Shown here in pieces: positions 1-9,737 of a stretch of 64,000 nt of DNA. A program made the position numbers and the translations under genes. Origin of the DNA: Mycobacteroides abscessus ATCC 19977 (lineage in GTDB: Bacteria > Actinomycetota > Actinomycetes > Mycobacteriales > Mycobacteriaceae); the NCBI RefSeq assembly GCF_000069185.1, contig NC_010397.1, forward strand, positions 1,240,001 through 1,304,000, read 5' to 3'. The notes beneath the pieces were generated by a model that saw nothing but the letters and a program-made list of their open reading frames with translations, searched no databases and was not told the origin of the DNA. The stretch's first letter is position 1, and each line of letters starts with the position of its first letter.

Positions 1-807
1 GCAAAGGATTTCACCGAGCAGCTGGTGCTGGGTAACATCGTCGCGATCATTCTCAATGCGGCCGGCGCCAGTGTCACCAATATGACCAACACCCCAGGAA
101 GTTTCGGAGTGCGGCAGTCGATGCTGAAGAGGGTGGCCAATGTCTCGCCCGAGTACACCGGAACCGGATGGATCAATTATCTGGGGCACGCCGACCCCAT
201 CAAGGATCCCGTCGCGCAGTGGAAAGCGGTCAACGAGGAGGATGCGGCCAACCGGCTGGTCTGGTTGCCTCCCGCGCCCATGAACAACACCTACGCGTTC
301 GCCATCCGGGAGTCGGAAGCCGAACGGCTGGCGGTGACCAAGCTGTCCGATTTGCGCGGCCTCGCACGCAACGATCTGACGTTCTGTGTGGAAAGCGAAT
401 TCGCCAGCCGTAACGACGGGTTCGTGCCGATGCTCAAGACGTATGGTCTGTCCACCGGGCAACTGGGCCGGATCACCAACCTGGATGTAGGAGTGGTGTA
501 TACCGCCACCGCCAAGGGCGATTGCAACTTCGGCGAGGTATTTACCACCGACGGTCGCATCCCGGCGCTGAAGTTGCGTGTCCTGCAGGACGACCGGCAC
601 TTCTTTCCGCTCTACAACCTGACCGAGGTCATCGATGCCGACCTGTTGGCGGCGCACCCCGAGTTGAGCGAGATCTTCGCCCTGCTGAACCCGCGGCTGA
701 CCAACGACACCATGTTGGCGCTGAACGCCAGGGTCGATTCGGCCGGCGAAGATCCGGCGATCGTGGCACGCGACTGGCTGATCGACCAGGGTCTGCTCAG
801 CCGCTAG
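1..807 (+). CDS. Glycine betaine/choline-type ABC transporter substrate-binding protein (5' end outside window)
   Basis: The reading frame is open from base 1 and ends at a TAG at 805-807, so 268 C-terminal residues are visible and the signal peptide lies outside the window. The sequence resembles the OpuAC/ProX/OsmF family of type 2 periplasmic binding proteins. The stretch GEVFTTDGRIPAL matches the conserved hinge region of that family, and the end (LLNPRLTNDTMLALNARVD) fits the usual C-terminal helices. By family such proteins are lipid-anchored in actinobacteria and deliver quaternary ammonium osmolytes to an ABC permease, which would lie upstream. Substrate is inferred from the family only. 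Confidence 0.85.
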   Translation, partial: AKDFTEQLVLGNIVAIILNAAGASVTNMTNTPGSFGVRQSMLKRVANVSPEYTGTGWINYLGHADPIKDPVAQWKAVNEEDAANRLVWLPPAPMNNTYAFAIRESEAERLAVTKLSDLRGLARNDLTFCVESEFASRNDGFVPMLKTYGLSTGQLGRITNLDVGVVYTATAKGDCNFGEVFTTDGRIPALKLRVLQDDRHFFPLYNLTEVIDADLLAAHPELSEIFALLNPRLTNDTMLALNARVDSAGEDPAIVARDWLIDQGLLSR

Positions 808-842
808 CACGTGACGATCCGGCACCTGTCACACTGTTGTTA

Positions 843-2240
843 ATGGTGGCGATGTCGGCACTGGTCTTCGGGCTCAGCTGGTGGTTGGGTCTGTACTTAC
901 TCGCGCGAAATCCCCGCAAGCCGGTCCTGGTGCTGGCGGCCATCGGCCTTATCGGCTACTCCGTCGTGGTGGCGCTCGACGCCATCCGCGTGACGCCGGG
1001 CTCCGATGCCGAACTGCTGGGCCGCATTGAGGTTTTCACCGCGATCATTCCGAGTGTCGCCTGGCTGATGGTGCTGCTTGAGCTCACCAACAGCGGTGAT
1101 CGGTGGCGCGATCGCGCCGCCATGGCGGTGCCCGGGGTGGTGCTGGCCGTGGTACTGCTGGTGGGCGCGTCGCTGGCGGGTACCATCGCGGGGCCCGCAC
1201 GGCTGGGGCATTGGATCATGTTCTGCGCCAACGGGACTGCCGCGATCGGAGCGGCCATTCTGCTGTTCCGCCGGCGTGCCTCGATACCGGGCTCGGCGCG
1301 TGGTGTCGTGCTGGTGGCCACCATGTTCTTCACGCTCGGCGATGCTCAGCTGATCATCCCGCTGGGGATCGTGCCGAGCTGGCTGGCCTTGGCATCGACG
1401 GGCTTCGACCTGGTGCTGCTCGGTCTGGGCGTAGCGCTCTGGGACGCCTTCGACGAAGGCCAGGCGCTGCGCGGTGACATGCTGCGCTCCTTTGTCGCCT
1501 CAATACTTGTGGGCGCGTTGTTCGGTGCGCAGGCGATGATCGGCATCGCTGTCGTCGGCCAGTCGGTCGCGTTGGTGGTGCTGCTGTTCACCAGTATCGG
1601 CCTGGCCATCTGCATCCAGGTGCAGTCGGGCCCGTTCGCGGATTTCCTGGACCGATTGGCGTTCTCACGGTCTCCGCAGCTGCGTCAGGAACGTTCCGAA
1701 CTGCGCAGTACCGAGGCGGCATTGCCGCTCAAGTCGGCGTCGCCGATCGCCGGAGTCGATGACGAGAGCTTCATCAGGCTCACGCGCCGCGCGCTCAGCC
1801 ACTACGGCGACCTCGCCAAACTCGTCGCCAGTCCGCTGGCCGCACTGCCCGTCATCGATGAGCGGCTCGCCGGTCGCGGCGCCTCGGACCAGCCCGTCGA
1901 ACGCGCCAATGAGCTCAGAGCGGTACTCGCCGAGTCCATCTCACGGCTCAAACCTCGCAATGACGGCGACTTCGGTACCACCGATCAATGGCGCTACTAC
2001 AACGCGCTGTACTTCCCGTACGTCATGGGTGTACGGGCATATGCCCAGGGGGCCACGGCTGCCGGCTTGGACCCGGTATCCCGTCAGGCGTGGCAGTGGC
2101 TGGTCACCGAGGTACCCCAGCGTTCCTTGCACAACTGGCAGAACGCGGCGGCGAAACTTATCGCGGCGGATCTGCGTGCACAGATCGCCTCGATGCCGAA
2201 TGGGTTGAGCACCAACGGCTCCTCACCAGTTGCGCGGTAG
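843..2240 (+). CDS. Multi-pass membrane protein with C-terminal cytosolic domain, function unknown
   Basis: This 465-residue protein has about eight hydrophobic segments in its N-terminal 280 residues. They are followed by a soluble region of about 185 residues, rich in charged residues, that starts near FADFLDRLAFSRSPQLRQ. I chose the ATG at 843, which directly precedes the first membrane segment; an ATG at 852 is possible, and further upstream the frame lies inside the preceding gene. The gene begins 35 nt after the binding protein and may share its operon. The layout (membrane sensor-like part plus soluble tail) resembles membrane sensor proteins, but I see no kinase, cyclase or HTH signature. 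It overlaps the convergent MpaB-family gene by 18 nt. Confidence 0.7.
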   Translation: MVAMSALVFGLSWWLGLYLLARNPRKPVLVLAAIGLIGYSVVVALDAIRVTPGSDAELLGRIEVFTAIIPSVAWLMVLLELTNSGDRWRDRAAMAVPGVVLAVVLLVGASLAGTIAGPARLGHWIMFCANGTAAIGAAILLFRRRASIPGSARGVVLVATMFFTLGDAQLIIPLGIVPSWLALASTGFDLVLLGLGVALWDAFDEGQALRGDMLRSFVASILVGALFGAQAMIGIAVVGQSVALVVLLFTSIGLAICIQVQSGPFADFLDRLAFSRSPQLRQERSELRSTEAALPLKSASPIAGVDDESFIRLTRRALSHYGDLAKLVASPLAALPVIDERLAGRGASDQPVERANELRAVLAESISRLKPRNDGDFGTTDQWRYYNALYFPYVMGVRAYAQGATAAGLDPVSRQAWQWLVTEVPQRSLHNWQNAAAKLIAADLRAQIASMPNGLSTNGSSPVAR

Positions 2241-3134
2241 CCGGCCCCGCTCGCGGCGCCATCCGTCGTGGCTGGCCGGATGCCAGCGCCATGATGTCGG
2301 GATGAACGGCCACGCTAGCGGCACCGCACGCAGCAGCGTGCGATAGGCGGTCTCGTCCGCCAGATTCCACCGGATCCCAAAACGCTTGCGCACCTGGGGA
2401 GGCAGGCCGCCGTAGATGGTCAGCCGAAGCGGAGGAGCCAATGCCATGCGCAGAGGAGCGGTGGGCAAGGCGAGTTTCGCCGCGGGCTTCAGGTAAGCGG
2501 CCACCGGGAGATGCGGCGACTTGCTCATATCGGGAACCGAGCGTCCCTCGATGACCTTCATCAGATAGTCAGCGGCCGGGTTGGGGGTGAGTACCTCGTC
2601 GCAGTAGCGATCCCACTCCTGTTGGAAGGCGGCTCTATTCGGGGGCAGCGGCTGCTCACTCATGGCGTAGCGGCGATACCACTCGACGCCCTCCTGGTAG
2701 AGCTGTTCGCGTTCGGCGCCGGATAGTCGATATCGGGAGTACCTATCTATGGTTTGTTCGACCATCACCTGGAAGGTGGCGTGTGCCCACCAGAACGTCG
2801 TGGGGTTCAGCGCGTGATACCGGACGCCGTCGGGCTGCACCCCTTTGATGTCGCGGTGAAAATCTCGCACCGTCACTCCGGTGCCGGCGGCGGGATCGTC
2901 GTACACCGTCCCGAGAATCGGTGGCAACGATCGAAACACCCTGTCGACGGGGTCGGCGAAGAAGTTTGAGTGTTCGATCAACGCGTAGCCGATCGCGGGA
3001 TCCATCGTTTGCAGCAGTCCGGCGGTGCCGCCGGTGAAGGCTATCCGCATATCGCCGGCCCAGCGCCACAACAGAGACCGGCGGCCCAGCTGGGCGCCGA
3101 GCGCGGTGGAGATGACATCGGTTGTTGTCATCAT
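2223..3134 (-). CDS. Oxygenase MpaB family protein (DUF2236)
   Basis: The product is a 303-residue protein of the DUF2236/MpaB/latex-clearing-protein family, heme-associated oxygenases that are abundant in mycobacteria. The family core is visible as VRDFHRDIKGV, then a histidine-containing YHALNPTTFWWAHATF segment; the histidines there are the expected heme-ligand region. The open frame extends upstream to 3356, but that extension is rich in Arg, Ser and Pro, unlike the rest. I therefore place the start at the paired ATGs at 3134/3131, just before TTTDVISTALG. No clear ribosome binding site is present, so the message may be leaderless. The physiological substrate is unknown. Confidence 0.8.
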   Translation of the reverse strand: MMTTTDVISTALGAQLGRRSLLWRWAGDMRIAFTGGTAGLLQTMDPAIGYALIEHSNFFADPVDRVFRSLPPILGTVYDDPAAGTGVTVRDFHRDIKGVQPDGVRYHALNPTTFWWAHATFQVMVEQTIDRYSRYRLSGAEREQLYQEGVEWYRRYAMSEQPLPPNRAAFQQEWDRYCDEVLTPNPAADYLMKVIEGRSVPDMSKSPHLPVAAYLKPAAKLALPTAPLRMALAPPLRLTIYGGLPPQVRKRFGIRWNLADETAYRTLLRAVPLAWPFIPTSWRWHPASHDGWRRERGRLPRNW

Positions 3135-3258
3135 TAGATGATGGCACATCGCCGGGGGAATTGGCAGAAATTGGCAGTGCCGACCGTGGAGCTGGCAGTG
3201 CCTGTCGAGCAGAGTCTCCGGTATCAGCTTTTCCCCGGAGCTTTCCAAGGAGTCACCA

Positions 3259-3693
3259 ATGTCCATCGCCTCACAGAACGCCTCGGTACTGCGTACCCGA
3301 TTTGCCCAACCCGATGCACTTCTGCGCTTCGGGATCGGTTTGGACGGCGTCGCCACCGGTACGGCTGCCGTCGGACTGTTGATCGCGGCAAAATGGCTCG
3401 TGGAGCCGCTCGGCCCCTCGTTGCAATTTCAGGTCGGGCACGCCGCCGCCCTGATCGGATACGGAGTACTGGCCTTTGCCTTGAGTCGCGCCGACCGGTC
3501 GAGGCTCGGCACCATCGGCGTCGTCTACATCGCCGCGAACCTGCTGGCGACCGTGCTGTACGTGATGGCCGGCGTCATGACATGGGTACCGCTGACCACC
3601 GCAGGGGTGACTCTGTGCATCGCCTTCGGGGTCTATACCGCCGTGATGGCGGACATTCAGTTCCTGGGACTACGGCGGCTGCGCTCCGCGTAG
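3259..3693 (+). CDS. Small integral membrane protein, four predicted membrane helices
   Basis: A 144-residue hydrophobic protein with about four membrane-spanning stretches (around residues 26-45, 58-76, 85-108 and 112-132) and short polar ends. An AAGGAG box at 3247-3252 sits 6 nt before the ATG, which fixes the start. It is divergent from the MpaB-family gene. I do not recognise a named family; small four-helix proteins of this kind in mycobacteria are usually annotated only as hypothetical membrane proteins. Confidence 0.75.
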   Translation: MSIASQNASVLRTRFAQPDALLRFGIGLDGVATGTAAVGLLIAAKWLVEPLGPSLQFQVGHAAALIGYGVLAFALSRADRSRLGTIGVVYIAANLLATVLYVMAGVMTWVPLTTAGVTLCIAFGVYTAVMADIQFLGLRRLRSA

Positions 3694-3766
3694 CCGCTCA
3701 CATGGCTCACCTGCTGAGAGTGAGCCGGTGCCGGGCCATCCGCTTGGTGGCCCGGCACCTTCATGT

Positions 3767-5449
3767 TCAGACCGGTGTCAACGGCAAGCGCAGCGCACCG
3801 GGTGCGGACTCGGGAACCGTCGGGTGATTCGGCTGCACTGGCGCGACGCGCCGGTATGCCGAGCCCAGCGCCGGGCGTGGATCGGCCTCGCCCTTGTTGG
3901 GCCAGAACGCCATGGCGCGCTCGGCCTGTGCGGTGATGGTGAACGACGGGTTCACTCCCAGGTTCGCCGAGATCGCCGATCCATCGCAGATATGTAGACC
4001 GGGATGGCCGTAGATTCGTTGGTACGGATCGATCACTCCCGTCTCGGGCGAATCGCCGATGGGACAGCCACCGATGAAGTGCGCCGTCAGCGGGATGTTC
4101 ATCGAATCCAGATGCGTACTGCCCGCGTATCCGTCGACCTTGTCGGCCATGCGGCGTGCGACATCGTGGGCCACCGGGATCCAGTCCGGATTCGGTTCTC
4201 CGGAACCCTGTTTCGCGGTCATCTTCTTGCCGAACATTCCGCGTTTGAGGTAGGTGGTCAGCGAGTTGTCCAGCGACTGCATCACCAACACGATGATGGA
4301 GTGCTGCGCGGCACGGTAGGGGAACATCGACCGCAACATCATCGCGGGGTGCCGCAGGTTCGCCAGCCAGGTTCGCGCGAAACGCCACGGGCCGCCGTCG
4401 ACCATATTGGTACCCAACATGCTCAGGAAGGTCGATCCCTCCCCGTACCGAACCACTTCGACGTGGGTGTTGGGTTCGGGGTGAATTGACGATGTGATGG
4501 CGACTCCCTGCGAGAAGTCGTCACGGGTGGGGGAGTAGACGATAGGCACTGATTCAGAGTTGGTGCGCGTCTGTTCGCCCAGACGTTCCGACAGATTGGG
4601 CAGCGACCCCGAATCCTTGAATTTGTGCAGCAGTCGCTGGGTGCCCAGCGACGCCGCCGAGAACACCACATGCTGCGCGGTGAACGTGCGCTTCTTCTTG
4701 CGTAACAGTCGCCCGGTTTGCTTGGTACTGACCGCGTATCCCTCACCGTCTTCCAGCGGGCGGACGTCGAGAACCTGGGTCAACGGATGGATCTGTGCGC
4801 CAGCGTGTTCGGCCAGATAGAGATAGTTGGTCTCGGTGGTGTTCTTGGCGTTGTGTTTGCAGCCGGTCATACAGGCCGCGCATCCGATACAACCCGTGCG
4901 CTCGGGTCCGGCGCCGCCGAAGAACGGGTCGGGCACCGTCTTGCCGGGCTCGTCGCCGAAGAAGACGCCCACGTTGGTGGGGTGATAGGTGTCCTCGACG
5001 CCCAGATCCTTGGCCACCGCCAACAGCACCTCATCGGGCGGGGTGGTGTGCGGAGTCTGTGCGACGCCCAGCATGCGGCTGGCCTGGTCGTAATACGGGG
5101 CCAGCTCGGACTTCCAGTCGCTGATATGCGCCCACTGCTTGTCGACGTAAAACTGCTCCAACGGCTCGTAGAGGGTGTTGCCGTAGATCAGCGAGCCACC
5201 ACCCACACCCACCGCGCTGGCGATGAAGGTCTTGCCGAGAACCGTGAGACGTTGGGGGCCGTAACAGCCCAGCGCCGGTGCCCACATCGCCTTGCGCACG
5301 TGCCAGTTATTCGGTGGGAAATCTTCGCGTTTCCAACGTTTTCCCATGTCCAATACGCCGACTCGGTAGCCCTTTTCGGTGAGGCGGAGGGCCGCAACGC
5401 TCCCACCGAAACCGGACCCGATGACGACTACGTCGTAGTCATAGTCCAT
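3767..5449 (-). CDS. GMC-family oxidoreductase, ChoD (cholesterol oxidase)-like
   Basis: The 560-residue protein starts with a dinucleotide-binding fold (YDVVVIGSGFGGS, residues 5-17) for FAD. It follows M. tuberculosis ChoD closely along its length: MWAPALGCYGPQR, the GVGGGSLIYGNTLY flavin-loop segment, a cysteine cluster CIGCAACMTGCKHNAKNT, and the C-terminal HICDGSAISANLGVNPSFTI. By family it oxidises 3-beta-hydroxysteroids or similar alcohols. Mycobacteria carry several ChoD-like paralogues, so steroid specificity is an inference. I prefer the ATG at 5449 over an in-frame TTG at 5458. The next minus-strand gene upstream, an NTF2-fold protein, is 42 nt away and may be co-transcribed. Confidence 0.88.
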   Translation of the reverse strand: MDYDYDVVVIGSGFGGSVAALRLTEKGYRVGVLDMGKRWKREDFPPNNWHVRKAMWAPALGCYGPQRLTVLGKTFIASAVGVGGGSLIYGNTLYEPLEQFYVDKQWAHISDWKSELAPYYDQASRMLGVAQTPHTTPPDEVLLAVAKDLGVEDTYHPTNVGVFFGDEPGKTVPDPFFGGAGPERTGCIGCAACMTGCKHNAKNTTETNYLYLAEHAGAQIHPLTQVLDVRPLEDGEGYAVSTKQTGRLLRKKKRTFTAQHVVFSAASLGTQRLLHKFKDSGSLPNLSERLGEQTRTNSESVPIVYSPTRDDFSQGVAITSSIHPEPNTHVEVVRYGEGSTFLSMLGTNMVDGGPWRFARTWLANLRHPAMMLRSMFPYRAAQHSIIVLVMQSLDNSLTTYLKRGMFGKKMTAKQGSGEPNPDWIPVAHDVARRMADKVDGYAGSTHLDSMNIPLTAHFIGGCPIGDSPETGVIDPYQRIYGHPGLHICDGSAISANLGVNPSFTITAQAERAMAFWPNKGEADPRPALGSAYRRVAPVQPNHPTVPESAPGALRLPLTPV

Positions 5450-5491
5450 GGCGGCCAACCTACTGGTTGGTCGTGCGCTGCGGGGTGAAAA

Positions 5492-5890
5492 TCAGCCTTG
5501 TGCCTGAGCGAGTGCGGCGCGCATCTTCTCGTGGATCGCGTTGATGGCCTGTAGCGGCCGGATCATGACCTTGAACTCGATGATCTTTCCGGCATCGTCG
5601 CAGGTGACGATGTCGACGCCGTTGATGTACTTGCCGTCCACGGTGGATTCGAACTCCAGCACCGCCTGATTTCCGGCCAGGACTTCCTTGACGTAGTGGA
5701 ACCCGCTATCGGGTCCGGCGAGGGTGGCGAAGGCTGCCAGCAAGTACATCGCGGTCACCGGCTTGCCGTGCTGTGGGGTGAAGACCACGGGGGAGTAAAA
5801 GACGACGTCGTCGGCCAGTAGATCGTTGAGTGCTTCGGGGTTCGCGCCGGAAATGATGCCGTGCCAGGTTTCAACCACGTTGTTGATCAT
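5492..5890 (-). CDS. NTF2-like/SnoaL-type fold protein
   Basis: A 132-residue protein with the cone-shaped NTF2 fold signature: an N-terminal helix (VVETWHGIISGANPEALNDLLADDVVFYSP) followed by alternating strands ending in IIEFKVMIRPLQAINAIHEKM. Members include ketosteroid isomerase-like enzymes and limonene epoxide hydrolases, but catalytic residues cannot be assigned by eye. It lies just upstream of the ChoD-like oxidoreductase on the same strand, a combination that would fit a shared role on steroid or terpenoid substrates. That role is inference from context only. Confidence 0.8.
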   Translation of the reverse strand: MINNVVETWHGIISGANPEALNDLLADDVVFYSPVVFTPQHGKPVTAMYLLAAFATLAGPDSGFHYVKEVLAGNQAVLEFESTVDGKYINGVDIVTCDDAGKIIEFKVMIRPLQAINAIHEKMRAALAQAQG

Positions 5891-5927
5891 CAGGCGAATA
5901 TACCAGTCGGTCTACCTGGATTACCGA

Positions 5928-6860
5928 TTACAGCTTGCGTAGCCGCAGCCGGTTGATCGAGTGGTCGGCATCCTTGCGGAGCACCAGCGTCGCGCGTGGG
6001 CGGGTCGGCAATATGTTCTCCAGCAGATTCGGCAGGTTGATCGAATGCCAAATCTCTTGTGCGGCCAGGGTTGCCTGCTTGTCGGAGAGCTTGGCGTAAT
6101 GGTGGAAGTGCGATGAGGGATTCGCAAAAGAGGTGGACCGCATCGCGAGGAAGCGGGAGATGTACCACTGCTCGATGTCTTCGATGCGTGCGTCCACGTA
6201 GATCGAGAAATCGAACAGGTCCGAGACCATCAGCGTGGGGCCGGTCTGCAGCACGTTCAAGCCCTCAAGAATGAGGATATCGGGTTGCTGCACAACATGT
6301 TTCTCGTTTTTGATGATGTCGTACAGCAGGTGCGAGTACACCGGCGCGGTGACTTCCCGCGCGCCCGATTTGACCTCGGTGACGAACCGCAGCAACCCGC
6401 GTCTGTTGTAACTTTCGGGAAACCCCTTGCGGTGCATGATGTTGCGTCGCGATAGCTCGGCGTTGGGATACAAGAATCCGTCTGTGGTGACGAGGTCCAC
6501 GCGTGGATGATGGTCCCACCGCGCCAGGAGCGCTTGCAGCACGCGGGCAGTCGTGGACTTGCCGACGGCGACGCTGCCCGCCACGCCAATGACGAAGGGA
6601 ACCAGACGGTCCGGATGTTGGTCGCCGAGGAAGGTCGCCGTCGCGGCGAACAGCCGCTGCCGGGCGGCTACCTGCAGGTGGATCAACCGTGCCAGCGGCA
6701 GATAGACCTCGGCGACTTCGGTCAGGTCGATCTGCTCGCCCAGACCACGCAGGCCGATCAGCTCTTCTTCGGTAAGGACCAGTGGCGTGGATTTGCGCAG
6801 CGCGCGCCACTGTTTCCGGTCGAACTCCACGTAGGGGCTCGGCTCGCTCAGCCGCGGCAT
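5928..6860 (-). CDS. coaA: Pantothenate kinase (type I)
   Basis: Catalyses ATP-dependent phosphorylation of pantothenate, the first committed step of coenzyme A synthesis in the cytosol. The 310-residue product matches M. tuberculosis CoaA (312 residues) almost throughout, with the P-loop [12 protein letters not shown] near residue 95, the [14 protein letters not shown] segment and a C-terminal [14 protein letters not shown]. The start at 6860 gives the conserved beginning [13 protein letters not shown]; a longer frame to 6899 adds 13 unlikely residues. It is divergent from the DUF885 gene, with 53 nt between the starts, as expected for the Rv1092c position of the backbone. Confidence 0.97.
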   Translation of the reverse strand: MPRLSEPSPYVEFDRKQWRALRKSTPLVLTEEELIGLRGLGEQIDLTEVAEVYLPLARLIHLQVAARQRLFAATATFLGDQHPDRLVPFVIGVAGSVAVGKSTTARVLQALLARWDHHPRVDLVTTDGFLYPNAELSRRNIMHRKGFPESYNRRGLLRFVTEVKSGAREVTAPVYSHLLYDIIKNEKHVVQQPDILILEGLNVLQTGPTLMVSDLFDFSIYVDARIEDIEQWYISRFLAMRSTSFANPSSHFHHYAKLSDKQATLAAQEIWHSINLPNLLENILPTRPRATLVLRKDADHSINRLRLRKL

Positions 6861-6913
6861 GAACGCAAGTCTTGCAGGAGCCATTCGTGAACGCGGCACT
6901 AGGGTTGTGTGAC

Positions 6914-8122
6914 ATGGGCGATAACGACGAGTCGAAGAACAGTGTCGTCACCGAATACCTGCTGCTCGGGCTGCGATTTGACCGTATTGAGAGCGGGTAC
7001 GTCGACTCCTTCACCGGTGATCCCGCACTGCGGCAGCGTGTCGAGAATGAACCCACGCCCAACCCGGCCGACCTCGCCCGTCAGGCCACCACGCTGCGCG
7101 CGGAGCTGGCCGCCAGTGACCTCGACGGGGCGCGCAAGGCGTTCATCGACACTCATTTGAAGGCGCTGGCGTGTGCCGGGCGCAAGTTCGCCGGCGAAGA
7201 CATCGGATTTGTCGACGAGGTGCATGACTACTTCGACGTGCGCATCGCCAAGGGAGATGAAGAGCGCTACCGGCAAGCCCATGAGGCGCTCGAAAACGTT
7301 CTACCCGAAGGCGGTTCACTCTTGGAACGCAAGACCGCCTATGACCGGTCGCAGGAGATCGACCCGAGTCGGCTGCGGGAATGTGTGGACGCCTTCTCCA
7401 GCGCGCTGCGCGACCGGGTGCGCGCGGACTTTCCGCTGCCTGACACCGAGACGGTGAAGTACGAGGTGGTCAGCGATAAGCCGTGGTCGGGATTCAACTA
7501 CTACGAGGGCAATTATCGCTCCACGGTCGCGGTCAACTCCGACCTCAAGCAGTACCTGAATAACGTGCCCGCCCTGATCGCGCACGAGTCGTATCCGGGG
7601 CATCACACCGAGCACTGCCGCAAGGAGGCAGGGCTGGTGCGAATCGGAGAACAAGCGGAGCAAACGATATTCCTGGTCAACACGCCGCAGTGCCTGATGG
7701 CCGAAGGCCTCGCCGACCTGGCGCTCTATGCCGCCGTGGGCGAGGACTGGGGCTTATGGGCGCAGGAGATCTATGCCGACCTGGGGCTGCGTTTCGACGG
7801 CGAACAGGCTCAGGCCATCGGGCGGGCTCGGGCCGGCCTGATCAACGTCCGCCAGGATGCCGCCCTGATGCTGCATGACGAGCACCGCGACGTCGAGGAC
7901 GTCATCGCCTTTCTCAAACGCTGGCTGCTGGTCTCGGATGAGCGGGCCCGGCACATGCTCAAATTCCTGTCGTCGCCGCTGTGGCGCGCATACATCTCCA
8001 CGTACGTCGAGGGCTATCAATTGTTGAAGGGCTGGCTGGATCGGCGCCCGGCGGAGCAGTCGCTGACGGCCCGCTTCGGCAGGCTGCTCGATGAGCCCCT
8101 GGTGGCGTCCACGTTGGTGTAG
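6914..8122 (+). CDS. DUF885 family protein, putative metal-dependent hydrolase
   Basis: A 402-residue DUF885 protein. The family hallmark [11 protein letters not shown] (around residue 223) carries the histidine/glutamate pattern of a zinc metallopeptidase site. A downstream [12 protein letters not shown] segment provides the usual conserved Glu region. DUF885 proteins are relatives of M32-like peptidases, but true substrates are mostly unknown. The start at ATG 6914 ([10 protein letters not shown]) is chosen because the upstream extension overlaps the coaA promoter region and is not protein-like. The gene is inserted between coaA and glyA relative to M. tuberculosis, where these two are neighbours. 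Confidence 0.85.
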   Translation: MGDNDESKNSVVTEYLLLGLRFDRIESGYVDSFTGDPALRQRVENEPTPNPADLARQATTLRAELAASDLDGARKAFIDTHLKALACAGRKFAGEDIGFVDEVHDYFDVRIAKGDEERYRQAHEALENVLPEGGSLLERKTAYDRSQEIDPSRLRECVDAFSSALRDRVRADFPLPDTETVKYEVVSDKPWSGFNYYEGNYRSTVAVNSDLKQYLNNVPALIAHESYPGHHTEHCRKEAGLVRIGEQAEQTIFLVNTPQCLMAEGLADLALYAAVGEDWGLWAQEIYADLGLRFDGEQAQAIGRARAGLINVRQDAALMLHDEHRDVEDVIAFLKRWLLVSDERARHMLKFLSSPLWRAYISTYVEGYQLLKGWLDRRPAEQSLTARFGRLLDEPLVASTLV

Positions 8123-8137
8123 CCGCCGACTAGGCTG

Positions 8138-9601
8138 ATGGCCATGACGACTTCAGCCTCCAGCGATATCGCGCAGGGTGCGCAGTATGCCGAGACCGCC
8201 AGCGCCGCCTACCGGTCGGCGCTGCAGGTCATCGAGACCATCGAGCCGCGCATCGCGGACGCTACCCGCAAAGAGCTTGCCGACCAACGTGATTCGCTGA
8301 AGCTGATCGCCAGCGAGAACTACGCCTCGCCGGCTGTGTTGCTGACCATGGGCACCTGGCTCTCGGACAAGTACGCCGAGGGCACCATCGGTCACCGCTT
8401 CTACGCCGGTTGCCAGAACATCGACACCGTCGAGGCGCTGGCCGCCGAGCATGCCCGCGAGCTGTTTGGCGCGCCGTACGCGTACGCGCAGCCGCACTCC
8501 GGTATCGACGCCAATCTCGTTGCCTACTGGGCGATCCTGGCCACCCGGGTAGAGGCACCGGCGCTGGCGGATAAGGGCGTGCGCAATGTCAACGACCTGT
8601 CCGAGACCGACTGGGAGGAGCTGCGTCACCAGTACGGCAACCAGCGGCTGATGGGCATGTCGCTGGACGCCGGCGGGCACCTGACGCACGGCTTCCGGCC
8701 CAACATCTCCGGCAAGATGTTCCACCAGCGCAGCTACGGAACCGATCCGGAGACGGGCTTGCTGGACTATGACGCGCTGGCCGCCGCGGCCCGCGAGTTC
8801 AAGCCGTTGGTGTTGGTGGGCGGCTACTCCGCGTACCCGCGCCGGGTGAACTTCGCCAAGCTGCGTGAGATCGCCGACGAGGTGGGTGCCACCTTGTTCG
8901 TGGACATGGCCCACTTCGCCGGCCTGGTGGCCGGAAAGGTGTTCACCGGCGACGAGAACCCGGTGCCGCACGCCCACATCACGACCACCACCACCCACAA
9001 GTCGCTGCGCGGCCCACGCGGTGGCCTGGTGCTGGCCACCGCCGAGTACTCCGACGCCGTGGACAAGGGTTGCCCGATGGTGCTGGGCGGACCGCTGTCC
9101 CACGTGATGGCCGCCAAGGCTGTCGCCCTGGCCGAGGCACGTCAGCCGTCATTCCAGGCTTACGCACAGCGCGTCGCCGACAACGCCAAGTCGCTGGCCG
9201 AGGGCTTCCTCAAGCGGGGCGCGCGCCTGGTCACCGGCGGCACCGACAATCACCTGGTGCTCCTGGACGTGCAGTCCTTCGGGCTCACCGGGCGCCAGGC
9301 CGAATCGGCCCTGCTGGACGCGGGCGTCGTCACCAACCGCAACGCCATCCCGGCCGACCCCAACGGCGCCTGGTACACCAGCGGCATCCGCTTCGGAACG
9401 CCGGCGCTCACCAGCCGCGGATTCGGCGCCGACGAGTTCGACAAGGTGGCCGAGCTGGTGGTCGACGTGCTGACCAATACCGAGGCCGATGGGTCTTCCA
9501 AGGCCAAGTACACCCTGGCCGACGCAGTGGCGGAGCGGGTGAAGGCCGCCTCGGCCGAGCTGCTGGCCGCCAACCCCCTGTACCCGGGCCTCACTTTGTA
9601 G
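8138..9601 (+). CDS. glyA: Serine hydroxymethyltransferase, long type
   Basis: Interconverts serine plus tetrahydrofolate and glycine plus 5,10-methylene-tetrahydrofolate using PLP. The PLP-binding lysine is K288 in [15 protein letters not shown], and the N-terminal [13 protein letters not shown] and the [13 protein letters not shown] segments are family signatures. At 487 residues it is about 60 longer than the 426-residue GlyA1 that occupies this position in M. tuberculosis. The excess is an N-terminal extension of about 40 residues plus an insertion around residues 135-170 ([20 protein letters not shown] region), as in the long actinobacterial/chlamydial SHMT type. Start is ATG 8138 or ATG 8144. 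It begins 15 nt after the DUF885 gene, so co-transcription is likely. Confidence 0.95.
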   Translation: MAMTTSASSDIAQGAQYAETASAAYRSALQVIETIEPRIADATRKELADQRDSLKLIASENYASPAVLLTMGTWLSDKYAEGTIGHRFYAGCQNIDTVEALAAEHARELFGAPYAYAQPHSGIDANLVAYWAILATRVEAPALADKGVRNVNDLSETDWEELRHQYGNQRLMGMSLDAGGHLTHGFRPNISGKMFHQRSYGTDPETGLLDYDALAAAAREFKPLVLVGGYSAYPRRVNFAKLREIADEVGATLFVDMAHFAGLVAGKVFTGDENPVPHAHITTTTTHKSLRGPRGGLVLATAEYSDAVDKGCPMVLGGPLSHVMAAKAVALAEARQPSFQAYAQRVADNAKSLAEGFLKRGARLVTGGTDNHLVLLDVQSFGLTGRQAESALLDAGVVTNRNAIPADPNGAWYTSGIRFGTPALTSRGFGADEFDKVAELVVDVLTNTEADGSSKAKYTLADAVAERVKAASAELLAANPLYPGLTL

Positions 9602-9677
9602 GGACCTTAGTCCCGCCGACACGCCGCGTTCTGTTGCAAACAGCCTGGACAACCATGCAAAACACGGCGTGTCGGCG
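9601..9677. repeat. Tandem hairpins: short stem then a 13-bp inverted repeat between glyA and desA2
   Basis: GGGAC at 9601-9605 pairs with GTCCC at 9610-9614 around a CTTA loop, starting in the glyA stop codon. It is followed at once by a perfect 13-bp inverted repeat: 9614-9626 (CGCCGACACGCCG) and 9665-9677 (CGGCGTGTCGGCG). Inside the long loop the GTT/AAC and TTGCA/TGCAA matches extend the stem imperfectly. There is no U-tract. It may terminate or attenuate glyA transcription or be a dispersed structured element. Confidence 0.7.
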
Positions 9678-9737
9678 CGAGAAGGAACTGTCGCGCGGCG
9701 ATTTCACATTTCGATTCCGTCCGGTTACTGTTACCGC

